A stretch of DNA of 64,000 nt from DASQZJ01 sp035638775 (GTDB lineage Bacteria; Pseudomonadota; Gammaproteobacteria; UBA5335; SLRW01). The first letter of the stretch is position 1. The number at the start of each line of letters is the position of its first letter. The position numbers and the translations under genes are program-made. Below the pieces are notes generated by a model. The model was not told the DNA's origin. It saw only the letters and a list, made by a program, of their open reading frames with translations, and made no database searches. The stretch covers positions 1-64,000 of the forward strand of contig DASQZJ010000072.1 of assembly GCA_035638775.1 (NCBI GenBank), in the 5' to 3' direction. Of this stretch, positions 55,897 to 64,000 are shown one piece after another.

Positions 55897-57408
55897 ATGT
55901 GCGGGATAGCGGGAATCGTCGCCAACGGGCCGGTGAACCAGGATCTCTACGAGGCCCTGACGGTCCTCCAGCATCGCGGCCAGGACGCCAGCGGCATCAT
56001 GACCTGCCAGGACGATCGGCTGTACCTGCGCAAGGACAACGGGCTGGTACGGGACGTCTTTCAGGCGCGCCACATGCTCCGCCTGAACGGGAGCATGGGT
56101 ATCGCCCATTGCCGTTACCCGACCGCGGGCTGCACGTCGTCGGCCGAGGCCCAGCCGTTCTACGTGAACTCGCCGTTCGGCATCTCGCTGGCACACAACG
56201 GCAACCTGACCAATGCCGACGCGCTCAAGCATGACCTCTTTCTCGAGGACATGCGCCACATCAACACCAATTCCGACTCCGAAATCCTGCTGAACGTGTT
56301 TGCGCACGAGCTCCAGCGCCAGGGACGCATCCGTATCAGCCACGACGACGTCTTCGAAGCGGTGAGCCGGGTCCACCAGCGCTGCCGCGGCGCCTACGCG
56401 GCGGTGGCCATGATCACGGGCTACGGGATGGTCGCGTTCCGGGACCCCAACGGCATCCGGCCGGTGGTGTACGGCAAGCGCGAGACGCCCGAGGGCATCG
56501 ACTACATGATCGCATCCGAGAGTGTCGCTCTCGATGTCCTGGGATTCGAGCTTATCGCCGACCTGAAGCCCGGCGAGGCGGTGGTGGTCGATCGCCGGGG
56601 CGTGGTTCGCACGCAGCAGTGCGCGGCGGACTGGCAGCACAGCCCGTGCATCTTCGAGTACGTCTACTTCGCCCGGCCCGACTCGATCATCGACGACATC
56701 TCGGTGTACAAGGCCCGCCTGCGAATGGGCGACTACCTGGCCAGCAAGATCCTCGCCCAATGGCCGGACCACGATATCGACGTGGTGATCCCGATCCCCG
56801 ACACCAGCCGTACTGCCGCGGTCCAGCTCGCGCACCATCTCGGAGTGAAGTACCGCGAGGGCTTCATCAAGAACCGCTACATCGGCCGGACCTTCATCAT
56901 GCCCGGCCAGAAGATGCGCCAGAAATCGGTGCGCCAGAAGCTCAACGGCATCGACCTCGAGTTCCGCGGCAAGAACGTGCTGCTGGTGGACGACTCCATC
57001 GTCCGCGGCACGACCTCGCAGCAGATCATCCAGATGGCCCGGGGACTGGGGGCGCGGCGCGTGTATTTCGCCTCGGCGGCGCCGCCGGTGCGCTTTCCCA
57101 ACGTCTACGGCATCGACATGCCGAGCCCCGAGGAGTTGGTGGGCCACGGCCGCACGGAGGACGAGATCCGGGACGTCATCGGAGCCGACCGGCTCATCTA
57201 CCAGAACATCGAGGACCTGGTCGAGGCCGTGCGGCGCGGCAATCCGAGCGTGAAGCGCTTCGACACCTCCTGCTTCGACGGCGAGTACGTGACCGGCGAC
57301 GTCACCTCCGAGTACCTGGACCGGGTCGCGCGGCTGCGCTCCGACGACGCGAAACAGCGGGCCCTGGACGAGGACCAGGCCGCGATCGAAATGTACAACG
57401 CGTCCTGA
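55897..57408 (+). CDS. purF: Amidophosphoribosyltransferase
   Basis: First committed purine step: PRPP and glutamine to phosphoribosylamine. 503 residues. Cys2 is the glutaminase nucleophile (MCGIAGIV, no propeptide); HNGNLTNAD and the phosphoribosyltransferase loop VLLVDDSIVRGTTSQQI are present. The gap to cvpA holds a CCCCCCGGGGG palindrome and a TTAGAAT that could be a -10. Confidence 0.97.
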   Translation: MCGIAGIVANGPVNQDLYEALTVLQHRGQDASGIMTCQDDRLYLRKDNGLVRDVFQARHMLRLNGSMGIAHCRYPTAGCTSSAEAQPFYVNSPFGISLAHNGNLTNADALKHDLFLEDMRHINTNSDSEILLNVFAHELQRQGRIRISHDDVFEAVSRVHQRCRGAYAAVAMITGYGMVAFRDPNGIRPVVYGKRETPEGIDYMIASESVALDVLGFELIADLKPGEAVVVDRRGVVRTQQCAADWQHSPCIFEYVYFARPDSIIDDISVYKARLRMGDYLASKILAQWPDHDIDVVIPIPDTSRTAAVQLAHHLGVKYREGFIKNRYIGRTFIMPGQKMRQKSVRQKLNGIDLEFRGKNVLLVDDSIVRGTTSQQIIQMARGLGARRVYFASAAPPVRFPNVYGIDMPSPEELVGHGRTEDEIRDVIGADRLIYQNIEDLVEAVRRGNPSVKRFDTSCFDGEYVTGDVTSEYLDRVARLRSDDAKQRALDEDQAAIEMYNAS

Positions 57409-57418
57409 TCCCGCCCGG

Positions 57419-57447
57419 TTGACACCCGCCGGGGCCGGGCATACGGT
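57419..57447 (+). promoter_or_regulatory. Candidate promoter of metZ
   Basis: Consensus TTGACA (57419-57424), 17-nt spacer, TACGGT (57442-57447). The perfect -35 stands directly after the purF stop. The transcript would have a leader of about 250 nt before metZ. Confidence 0.5.
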
Positions 57448-57592
57448 TATTCCCCCGGTCCGGGGTGCCGGACAGGGCGGCCGGCGGGCCTTCGCAGTAC
57501 GGCCGCAGGCACCCTGTCGCCCGGGGCTCCGCGCCGGAGCGCGGGCGCGGGGCAGCGCCGAAGGGAGCCACCCATGGCTGCCTTCAGCGACG

Positions 57593-57619
57593 CGACCGGA
57601 CAACGCGGTTTTCCGGTCG
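57593..57619 (+). other. Hairpin in the long metZ leader
   Basis: CGACCGGA (57593-57600), 11-nt loop, TCCGGTCG (57612-57619): perfect 8-bp stem, no T-run behind it. It lies in the 294-bp gap between purF and metZ, which is unusually long for this gene-dense region. I do not recognise a SAM or cobalamin riboswitch core. Confidence 0.5.
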
Positions 57620-57702
57620 TCCCGTTCCCGGGCATCTGCCATGCATGAAGATCGTGCTGCGTCCCTGCACGGGGCGAGCCCGTTCGGAACCAGGAACAGG
57701 AA

Positions 57703-58899
57703 ATGTCCCGGAAGAAGGAGCCCCCGCTCGGCTTCGATACGCTGTCCATCCGCGCCGGGCAGCGCCGCACCGACGAGCAGGAACATTCGGATCCGATCTT
57801 CGCCACCTCGAGCTTCGTCTTCCGGAGCGCGCAAGAGGCGGCTGCGCGTTTCTCCGGCGAGTTGCCCGGGAACATCTATTCGCGCTTCACCAACCCGACC
57901 GTAAGGGCGTTCCAGGACCGGCTCGCAGCGCTCGAGGGCGGCGAGGCGTGCGTCGCCACCGCCTCGGGCATGGCAGCCATCCTCGCCACCAGCATGGCGC
58001 TGCTCGGCAGCGGCGATCATATCGTGGCGGCGCGGGGGCTGTTCGGCACCACCACGGGATTGTTCGCCAATCACCTGACACGCTTCGGGGTCGAGGTTTC
58101 CTTCGTGCCGGCCACGGATCCGGACGCCTGGCGCGATGCCCTGCGGTCGCGGACGCGGTTCCTGTTCCTCGAAACCCCGACCAACCCGATGATCGAGGTC
58201 GCGGACATCGCGCGCCTGGCCGAGATCGCGCATGCCAACGGCTCGCTGCTGATCGTCGACAACTGCTTCTGCACGCCGGCCCTGCAGCGGCCGCTGCAGC
58301 TCGGCGCCGACCTCGTGGTGCACTCGGCCACCAAGTTCCTGGACGGGCAGGGCCGCTGCGTGGGCGGCGCCGTGGTCGGCGACGCGACCACCGTCGGCCG
58401 CGACATCTTCGGCTTCCTGCGCACCGCGGGCCCGAGCATGAGCCCGTTCAACGCCTGGGTGTTCCTCAAGGGGCTGGAAACGCTGGGGCTGCGGATGCGC
58501 GCACACAGCGAGAATGCGTTGGCGCTGGCGCGCTGGCTGGCCGAGCACCCGGCGGTCAAGCGGGTTCACTACCCGGGCCTGCCGCAGCATCCGCAGCACG
58601 AGCTGGCGGCGCGCCAGCAGAGCGGCTCCGGCGGGCTGCTGTCGTTCGAAGTGGGGGGCGGGCGCGAAGCCGCCTGGGGCGTGATCGACAACAGTCGCCT
58701 GCTCTCGATCACCGCCAACCTCGGGGACGTCCGGACCACCATCACCCACCCCGCGTCCACGACGCACGGCCGGCTCTCCGAGGCGCAGCGACGCGACGCG
58801 GGAATCACCGCCGGGCTGCTGCGGCTGTCGGTAGGCCTGGAATCACTCGCCGACCTGCAGGCGGATCTGGCTCGCGGACTGGACCGGATTGAGCTATAG
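57703..58899 (+). CDS. metZ: O-succinylhomoserine sulfhydrylase
   Basis: PLP enzyme making homocysteine directly from O-succinylhomoserine and sulfide. 398 residues. PLP lysine K211 in VVHSATKFLDGQGRCVGG; NIYSRFTNPTVRAFQDRLAALEGGE and ETPTNPMIEVADI are the Cys/Met family blocks. The start MSRKKEPPLGFDTLSIRAGQ and the purF-metZ neighbourhood match Pseudomonas MetZ. AGGAACAGG precedes the ATG. Confidence 0.94.
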   Translation: MSRKKEPPLGFDTLSIRAGQRRTDEQEHSDPIFATSSFVFRSAQEAAARFSGELPGNIYSRFTNPTVRAFQDRLAALEGGEACVATASGMAAILATSMALLGSGDHIVAARGLFGTTTGLFANHLTRFGVEVSFVPATDPDAWRDALRSRTRFLFLETPTNPMIEVADIARLAEIAHANGSLLIVDNCFCTPALQRPLQLGADLVVHSATKFLDGQGRCVGGAVVGDATTVGRDIFGFLRTAGPSMSPFNAWVFLKGLETLGLRMRAHSENALALARWLAEHPAVKRVHYPGLPQHPQHELAARQQSGSGGLLSFEVGGGREAAWGVIDNSRLLSITANLGDVRTTITHPASTTHGRLSEAQRRDAGITAGLLRLSVGLESLADLQADLARGLDRIEL

Positions 58900-59012
58900 A
58901 AACAGAGGGGACGCAATCCGGGGCGATGCATCCGGAAGACGCGCAAGCTCTTGAATAGACTAATAAACGGACAACGGGACGGCCCCGCGGGGCCCGTGGC
59001 GAGGAGGAGATC

Positions 59013-59735
59013 GTGACGGCGGCCGAGAACGGCTTCTTCGAGAACACGCGGGCGGTCCTGCTGGAGCCGGATCCGGAGATCCGGCTGCGCCTGCTCCCGT
59101 CTCTGGCAGCGCAGGCGGATGCCATGTCCACGCAAGGCGTGCGCCGCGCCGTGGTGGATCCGGGGGCCCCGCCGGCACCCGCGGGCGGGCTTTCGGACGA
59201 GGCGGCCCTGGCGGTCCTGGCGCTGGACCTGTCCCTCGATTGCGCCGCGCGGTTCCGGGGACTGCCGTGCGCCTATTACCGGGACTGGGTGGCGTGCGCC
59301 ATCGCCGTGGGCAGGGTGTACCGCGGGTTGTCCGGGCGCCCGGTTGCGGGAGCCGTCGAGCGGCTCCGGGAAACGCTTTGGCCACTGGTGATGAAGACCG
59401 GTCACGACGTGCTGGTGAGGATGGCGCTCGCCCCCCGCCTGCTGGCCGCAAACATGGACGGGTACGGAAGCCGTCACGATTTGCGGCCCGAATCGCGTGC
59501 GGCTGCCGCAGCGGGCATCCGTAGCGGGGCTCTCCGTTCCGGGGCCGGGATGCTTCTGGGCACCGGGGACCGCTGGTTCGTATACGCGTGCGGGGAGCGC
59601 GGCATCGAACCGGGCCCGTGCCTGGCGAGACTGCTGAGCACCTATACACGCGGCGAGCAGCGCGAGCGCATTCACCGGCTGGGCCTGGCGGGCATGGTCC
59701 AGCGCGAGCCGGCGATGCCGCCTCGCTCGGCGTGA
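59013..59735 (+). CDS. Protein of unknown function
   Basis: 240 residues from a GTG with a very strong AGGAGGAG site. I do not recognise it. It looks soluble and mostly helical (FFENTRAVLLEPDPEIRLRL; EAALAVLALDLSLDCAARF; TLWPLVMKTGHDVLVRMALA), with one hydrophobic helix near 61-75 that is too short to call a membrane span, and no signal peptide or CxxC. The upstream gap holds the 14-bp palindrome GGCCCCGCGGGGCC (58981-58994). Codon use looks like that of its neighbours. It could be lineage-specific. Confidence 0.65.
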   Translation: MTAAENGFFENTRAVLLEPDPEIRLRLLPSLAAQADAMSTQGVRRAVVDPGAPPAPAGGLSDEAALAVLALDLSLDCAARFRGLPCAYYRDWVACAIAVGRVYRGLSGRPVAGAVERLRETLWPLVMKTGHDVLVRMALAPRLLAANMDGYGSRHDLRPESRAAAAAGIRSGALRSGAGMLLGTGDRWFVYACGERGIEPGPCLARLLSTYTRGEQRERIHRLGLAGMVQREPAMPPRSA

Positions 59736-59886
59736 TCGTGCAGGCGGCACCGCCTCGCGCCCGGCTGCGGCAGCCGGGCGATTCATGCGTACCACGCCAC
59801 CCGGCGGTACCACCGGACGGTCTTCGCGCTGCCGGAGGGTGCCGCAGCCCGATCATCGCCCGCAGCCAGGGTGGTGAGCGTCCGGC

Positions 59887-60693
59887 ATGAGCATCCTGTT
59901 CCTCTCCGACCTGCACCTCGATCCGGACCGGCCCGCGATTACCGAGCTGTTTCTGTCGTTCCTGCGGGGTCCGGCCGCGGCGGCCCGGGACCTCTACATA
60001 CTCGGCGACCTGTTCGAGGCGTGGGTGGGCGATGATGCGCCGCTCGCCGACTACCGCCGCGTGATCCGCGGCCTCGCCGGGCTGGGCGAGCGGGGCGTGG
60101 GCGTGCACGTCATGCACGGCAACCGGGATTTCCTGCTGGGCCGGCGCTTCGCGAACGCTGCCGGCGCCACGCTGCTGGACGACCCCACCGTGATCGACCT
60201 GTACGGTCGGCCCACGGCAATCATGCACGGCGACACCCTGTGCACGGACGACGTCGCCTACCAGGAATTTCGCCGCAAGGTCCGACGCCGCTGGCTGCAA
60301 CGGGCCTTCCTGAGCCTGCCGAGGCGGATGCGCTATCGCATCGCGGCCGACATGCGCCACCGCAGCCGCCAGCACCAGACGCACAAGCCCCCGGAGATCA
60401 TGGACGTGAATGCACAGGCCGTGCGTGACGCGTTCCGCCGCATCGGCGTGACGCAGATCATCCACGGTCACACCCACCGCCCCGGGGTGCACGCCTACAC
60501 AGTGGACGGGCGGGCCTGCCGGCGCATCGTGCTGGGCGACTGGTACGAGCAGGGCAGCGTGCTCTGGTGCGACCGCGACGGATGCCGCCTGCAGATGCTG
60601 ACACCGGGAACCGAGCGCGGCGCCGGCAGGGAAGATTTGCCCGATGCGGCTGCCAGGGGCGCTGAGACGTGGCATTGCCCCTGGTCGGGTTAG
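59887..60693 (+). CDS. lpxH: UDP-2,3-diacylglucosamine diphosphatase
   Basis: Calcineurin-like metallophosphatase of lipid A synthesis. 268 residues, longer than the usual 240 or so. Metal motifs: SDLHL, GDLFE (in ILGDLFEAWVGDD), GNRDF and HGHTHRPG. The last nine residues (TWHCPWSG with the preceding Glu) and the TAG stop are encoded by a copy of the 32-nt interspersed element, so the C-terminal extension seems to be a by-product of that element. Confidence 0.94.
   Translation: MSILFLSDLHLDPDRPAITELFLSFLRGPAAAARDLYILGDLFEAWVGDDAPLADYRRVIRGLAGLGERGVGVHVMHGNRDFLLGRRFANAAGATLLDDPTVIDLYGRPTAIMHGDTLCTDDVAYQEFRRKVRRRWLQRAFLSLPRRMRYRIAADMRHRSRQHQTHKPPEIMDVNAQAVRDAFRRIGVTQIIHGHTHRPGVHAYTVDGRACRRIVLGDWYEQGSVLWCDRDGCRLQMLTPGTERGAGREDLPDAAARGAETWHCPWSG
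60662..60693 (+). repeat. 32-nt interspersed element at the lpxH/gltX junction
   Basis: Starts CTGAGACGTGGCATTGCC and ends CTGGTCGGGTTAG. It matches the copy at 10679-10710 at 26 of 32 positions with only transitions. It encodes the end of lpxH, and its last three bases are the lpxH stop codon. It is followed at once by TACTAT and then the gltX ATG. Confidence 0.7.
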
Positions 60694-60699
60694 TACTAT
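60694..60699 (+). promoter_or_regulatory. Possible -10 box of a leaderless gltX promoter
   Basis: TACTAT ends 7 nt before the A of the gltX ATG (60707), so transcription from it would begin on or next to the start codon. No consensus -35 is seen; the repeat element occupies that position. gltX has no Shine-Dalgarno, which fits leaderless translation. Confidence 0.4.
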
Positions 60700-60706
60700 T
60701 CGCGCC

Positions 60707-62110
60707 ATGATGCGGACCCAGATCAAGACGCGCTTTGCGCCCAGCCCCACCGGACACCTGCACCCGGGCAACGCCCGCACCGCGCTGTTCAACTTCCTGC
60801 TGGCCCGGCGGGAAGGCGGCCGCTTCCTGCTGCGCCTGGAGGACACCGACGCCGCGCGGGGGGACGAGGCCAGCGCCGACGCGCTCGAGCGGGATCTCGC
60901 CTGGCTCGGCATCGAATGGGACGAGGGCGGCCGCGACTGCCGGCAGTCGCGGCGGGGCGCGGTGTACGCCGAGCAGTTCCGCCGACTCGAGGAAGGCGGG
61001 CAGGTCTATCCCTGCTTCTGCAATGCCGACGAGCTGGAACGGGCGCGGCGGAGCCAGCTCGCCCGGGGAGAGGCGCCGCGTTATCCGGGCACCTGCGCCG
61101 GCCTCTCCGCGCAGGAGCGGCGGCACCGGTTGCAGGCCGGTGAGCCGGCGGCGCTGCGCTTCCGGGTCGGCGCCGGCGAGGAGATCCGCTTCCACGATCT
61201 GGTCCGCGGGGAGCAGCGGTTTCGCGGCTCCGACTTCGGCGATTTCGTGATCCGGCGTGCCGACGGCAGTCCGGCGTTCTTCTTCAGCAACGCGGTGGAC
61301 GACGCACTGATGGGGGTGACGCACGTGCTGCGGGGCGACGACCATCTCGCCAATACCCCGCGGCAGCTGATGCTGCTGGAAGCTCTGGGATTGCCGGCGC
61401 CGGCCTACGGCCACCTCGGTCTGCTGGTCGACGAGAACGGTGCGCCCCTGTCGAAGCGGCGCGGCAGCACGACGCTGGCGCAGCTGCGCGCGCAGGGCTA
61501 CCTGCCCGGGGCGCTGCGCAATTACCTGGCACGCCTGGGGCACTCCCTGGGGCCCGACGAGCTCCTGGACATGGCGACGCTCGCCCGCCGATTCACCACG
61601 GAACGGCTCGGCCGGGCACCGGCGCGCTTCGAATCGGGGCAGTTGCGCCACTGGCAGAAGCTGGCCGTGGCCGGCCTGGATCCGGGAGAGATGCGGGACT
61701 GGCTGGGCCCGGAGGTCCGGGACCGGGTTCCGGCCGGGTCCCTGGACGCGTTCGTGGAATGCATCCGACCCAACGTGCTGTTCCCGGATGAAGCGGCTTT
61801 GTGGGCGCGCGTGTTGTTCGGCGACGGGATCCACTGGGACCGGTCCGCGCGCGTGGTGTTGCGGGACGCGGGAGGAGCGTTCTTCGCGCAGGCGCGGCAG
61901 GCGCTGGAGGCGGGTGCGGACGACGCTTCCCTGGAACGGGTCAGGCAGGCCACGGGACGCAGGGGGGCCGCCCTGTTCCGGCCCTTGCGGATCGCGCTGA
62001 CCGGCCTGGACCATGGGCCGGGGATCGCGGCGCTGATCGCGCTGATCCCGGCGCCCGAGCTGGCCCGCCGCCTGGCGGCGGCCGAGCGCGAGGCGGCCGA
62101 TACCGACTGA
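60707..62110 (+). CDS. gltX: Glutamyl-tRNA synthetase, second-type sequence
   Basis: Charges tRNA with glutamate. 467 residues, full length, so not the short GluQ paralogue. FAPSPTGHLHPGN holds the HIGH-type motif as H19-P-G-N22; LSKRRGST replaces KMSKS near 246. A zinc-type YPCFCNADELERARR...RYPGTC stretch is present. The divergent motifs suggest a GltX2-like enzyme, and many Gammaproteobacteria carry two. Two adjacent ATGs (60707, 60710) with no ribosome site. 9 bp before cysS. Confidence 0.9.
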   Translation: MMRTQIKTRFAPSPTGHLHPGNARTALFNFLLARREGGRFLLRLEDTDAARGDEASADALERDLAWLGIEWDEGGRDCRQSRRGAVYAEQFRRLEEGGQVYPCFCNADELERARRSQLARGEAPRYPGTCAGLSAQERRHRLQAGEPAALRFRVGAGEEIRFHDLVRGEQRFRGSDFGDFVIRRADGSPAFFFSNAVDDALMGVTHVLRGDDHLANTPRQLMLLEALGLPAPAYGHLGLLVDENGAPLSKRRGSTTLAQLRAQGYLPGALRNYLARLGHSLGPDELLDMATLARRFTTERLGRAPARFESGQLRHWQKLAVAGLDPGEMRDWLGPEVRDRVPAGSLDAFVECIRPNVLFPDEAALWARVLFGDGIHWDRSARVVLRDAGGAFFAQARQALEAGADDASLERVRQATGRRGAALFRPLRIALTGLDHGPGIAALIALIPAPELARRLAAAEREAADTD

Positions 62111-62119
62111 GGCCAGTTC

Positions 62120-63514
62120 ATGCTATCGATCCACAACAGCCTGGGGGGCGGCAGGGCGTCGCTGGACCCCATCGAGCCCGGTCACGTGCGCATGTACGTG
62201 TGCGGGGTGACCACCTACGACTACTGTCACCTGGGTCACGCGCGCGTGATGGTGGTATTCGACGTCGTTGCCCGCTACCTGCGCAGCCTGGGCTACCGCG
62301 TCACCTACGTGCGCAATATCACCGATATCGACGACAAGATCATCCGGCGCGCGGACGAGACCGGCGAGTCGTGGACGGAGCTCACCCGGCGCTTCACCCG
62401 TGCGATGCACGAGGACGCCGCGGCGCTGCGAGTGTTGCCCCCGGACGAGGAACCCCGTGCCACGGCACACATCGACGAGATCATCGCCATGATCCGGCGT
62501 CTCGAAGAGCGCGGCTACGCCTATCGGGGGGAGAACGGCGACGTGTATTACGACGTCAGCCGCTTCCGGGACTATGGGCGGTTGTCCGGGGAGCGCCCGG
62601 AGGCGCTGCGTGCCGGCGCCCGGGTGGAGGTGGAGGCAGCCAAGACGGACCCTCTGGACTTCGTGCTGTGGAAAGCGGCGAAGCCAGGCGAGCCGGCGTG
62701 GGAATCCCCGTGGGGACCGGGGCGGCCGGGCTGGCACATCGAGTGCTCGGCGATGTCGACGCACTGTCTCGGCGCGCACTTCGACATCCACGGGGGTGGC
62801 CTGGACCTGAAATTCCCCCACCACGAGAACGAGATCGCACAGTCGGTCGCCGCGACCGGGGAGCCGTTCGCCGACATCTGGATGCACAACGGCTTCGTGC
62901 AGGTCGACCAGGAGAAGATGTCCAAGTCGCTGGGCAATTTCTTCACCATCCGCGACATTCTTGCCCGCTACCGCCCGGAGACGGTCCGCTACTTCATCGT
63001 GGCCAGCCACTACCGCAGCCCGCTGAGCTACTCGGATGCCAATCTCGAGGACGCCCGGGCCTCGCTCGCCCGGCTCTACCTCGCGCTGCGCGACCTCCCG
63101 CCCGGCCGCACACCGGGCCCGGACGAGCAGACACCCTGGCGGGAACGCTTCCGCGCCGCGATGGACGATGACTTCAACACGCCCCGGGCGCTGGCCGTGC
63201 TGTTCGAGCTCGCAAGGGAGATCAATCGCCGGCGCCAGCAGGGGGACACGGACAATGCCGGCGTCCTGGGCCGGATCCTGGTGTCGCTGGCGGAACCCCT
63301 GGGGCTGTTGCAGGACGACCCCGAGGCCTTTCTTCAGGGTGGTGCGGGAGACGAGGAGGCCGACAGCGGCGAGATCGAGGCGCTGGTGCGTCGTCGCGCC
63401 GAGGCGCGCGCGCGCCGGGACTGGGCCGAAGCGGATCGCATCCGGGACCAGCTTGCGGCACGGGGCATCGAGCTCGAGGACGGCCCCGGGGGAACGACCT
63501 GGCGGCGTGGCTGA
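62120..63514 (+). CDS. cysS: Cysteinyl-tRNA synthetase
   Basis: Class I synthetase. 464 residues. MYVCGVTTYDYCHLGHAR contains the first zinc Cys (about 28) and the HIGH-type HLGH; GWHIECSAMSTHCLG and HGGGLDLKFPHHENE supply the other zinc ligands; KMSKSLGNFFTI is intact. The C-terminal anticodon domain ends DQLAARGIELEDGPGGTTWR. Converges with folD 15 bp later. Confidence 0.97.
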   Translation: MLSIHNSLGGGRASLDPIEPGHVRMYVCGVTTYDYCHLGHARVMVVFDVVARYLRSLGYRVTYVRNITDIDDKIIRRADETGESWTELTRRFTRAMHEDAAALRVLPPDEEPRATAHIDEIIAMIRRLEERGYAYRGENGDVYYDVSRFRDYGRLSGERPEALRAGARVEVEAAKTDPLDFVLWKAAKPGEPAWESPWGPGRPGWHIECSAMSTHCLGAHFDIHGGGLDLKFPHHENEIAQSVAATGEPFADIWMHNGFVQVDQEKMSKSLGNFFTIRDILARYRPETVRYFIVASHYRSPLSYSDANLEDARASLARLYLALRDLPPGRTPGPDEQTPWRERFRAAMDDDFNTPRALAVLFELAREINRRRQQGDTDNAGVLGRILVSLAEPLGLLQDDPEAFLQGGAGDEEADSGEIEALVRRRAEARARRDWAEADRIRDQLAARGIELEDGPGGTTWRRG

Positions 63515-63529
63515 AGCCGTCGCTCGCGA

Positions 63530-64000
63530 TTATGCCCTTCCCGGGGGGCGGTCGGAGGAAGCGGCGAGCCCCTGGTGGCGCAGCGCGGCCTCCAGGGTGT
63601 TCTGCAGCAGCGTCGCGATGGTCATCGGGCCGACACCGCCCGGCACCGGGGTGATCCAGGCCGCCCGTTCCCGCGCCGTGTCGAACTGGACATCGCCCGC
63701 AAGCCGTCCGTCCGCCAGGCGGGTGGTACCGGCGTCGATCACGACCGCGCCCGGCCGCACCCACTCGCCTGGAATGAGCCCCGCCTTGCCGACGGCGACG
63801 ATCAGCAGCTCGGCCCGCTCGACCTCGGCGCGCAGATCGCGGGTGAAGCGGTGGCATACGATGGTGGTGGCACCGGCCAGCAGCAGCTCCAGCGCCATCG
63901 GGCGTCCGACGATGTTGGAGGCGCCCACCACCACCGCCCGTGCGCCTTGCAGCTCGGCGCCGGTCTCGCCGAGCATGGTGATGATCCCGCGCGGGGTGCA
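63530..64000 (-). CDS. folD: Methylenetetrahydrofolate dehydrogenase/cyclohydrolase, C-terminal part
   Basis: Bifunctional one-carbon enzyme, cut by the window end; 156 residues visible. The fragment opens with CTPRGIITML (the PCTPxG motif), then VVVGASNIVGRPMALELLLAGATTI (NADP site), GKAGLIPGEWVRPGAVVIDAG and WITPVPGGVGPMTIATLLQNTL. The N-terminal half with the catalytic lysine is outside. The product links to glyA, also in the window. Confidence 0.95.
   Translation of the reverse strand, partial: CTPRGIITMLGETGAELQGARAVVVGASNIVGRPMALELLLAGATTIVCHRFTRDLRAEVERAELLIVAVGKAGLIPGEWVRPGAVVIDAGTTRLADGRLAGDVQFDTARERAAWITPVPGGVGPMTIATLLQNTLEAALRHQGLAASSDRPPGRA

Noticed and set aside
57448..57702. 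SAM or cobalamin riboswitch before metZ
   Set aside because: No recognisable core motif of SAM-I, SAM-II or the B12 box; only generic hairpins seen. Left as an open leader.

Overview
The window is high-GC chromosomal DNA. It carries housekeeping and biosynthetic genes in an order typical of Gammaproteobacteria. The run leuC-leuD-leuB-asd-fimV-truA-trpF-accD-folC-dedD-cvpA-purF-metZ matches the Pseudomonas order. The run nrdR-ribD-ribE-ribB-ribH-nusB-thiL-pgpA is also a classic gammaproteobacterial cluster. GC-rich codon use, a bc1 complex, Mla phospholipid transport, FimX/FimV-type twitching proteins and a rubrerythrin/ferritin-like oxidative-stress operon would suit a free-living gammaproteobacterium, perhaps Chromatiales- or Ectothiorhodospiraceae-like. 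That family placement is inference. There is no prophage, insertion sequence, CRISPR array, rRNA or tRNA.

Layout. 1-1768 (minus): bc1 cytochrome b (cut by the window edge) and the Rieske protein. 2388-3230: sterol-desaturase/fatty-acid-hydroxylase membrane protein. 3248-6361 (minus): mlaFEDCB. 6620-10169: alpha/beta hydrolase, DUF815 ATPase and ettA. 10743-18084 (plus): glyA, nrdR, riboflavin genes, nusB, thiL, pgpA. 18103-20799 (minus): queD-folE2 (7-deazaguanine precursor) and xseB-ispA. 20915-23997 (plus): a palindromic operator, then rubrerythrin, a heterodisulfide-reductase-like Fe-S protein, an EncFtn-type ferritin with no targeting tail, and a DUF3501 protein. 24113-28548: parE and parC, separated by a large AT-rich inverted repeat. 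28659-29549: htpX behind a sigma-32-like promoter. 29580-34589: FimX-like c-di-GMP effector, then epmB, efp and epmA (elongation factor P and its beta-lysylation enzymes). 34620-40570: nudC, psd, prmB, aroC, an MFS transporter and a LysR regulator. 40683-58899: the leu-asd-fimV-truA-trpFBA-accD-folC-dedD-cvpA-purF-metZ run. 59013-64000: an unrecognised gene, lpxH, gltX, cysS and the 3' part of folD (minus).

Most interesting points. (1) The rubrerythrin/Fe-S/EncFtn/DUF3501 operon sits behind a perfect 8+3+8 palindrome resembling Fur-family (Irr/PerR) operators, and there is no encapsulin shell gene. (2) A 48-nt inverted repeat made of six 8-nt TTATTAAG-like units in each arm lies between parE and parC. 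(3) A 32-nt sequence occurs as an inverted pair upstream of glyA and again at the lpxH/gltX junction, where gltX lacks a Shine-Dalgarno and may be leaderless. (4) The ribB-type protein has a GTP cyclohydrolase II half that lost its zinc site. (5) FimV has a duplicated C-terminal domain, and the FimX-like protein is degenerate in both GGDEF and EAL motifs.
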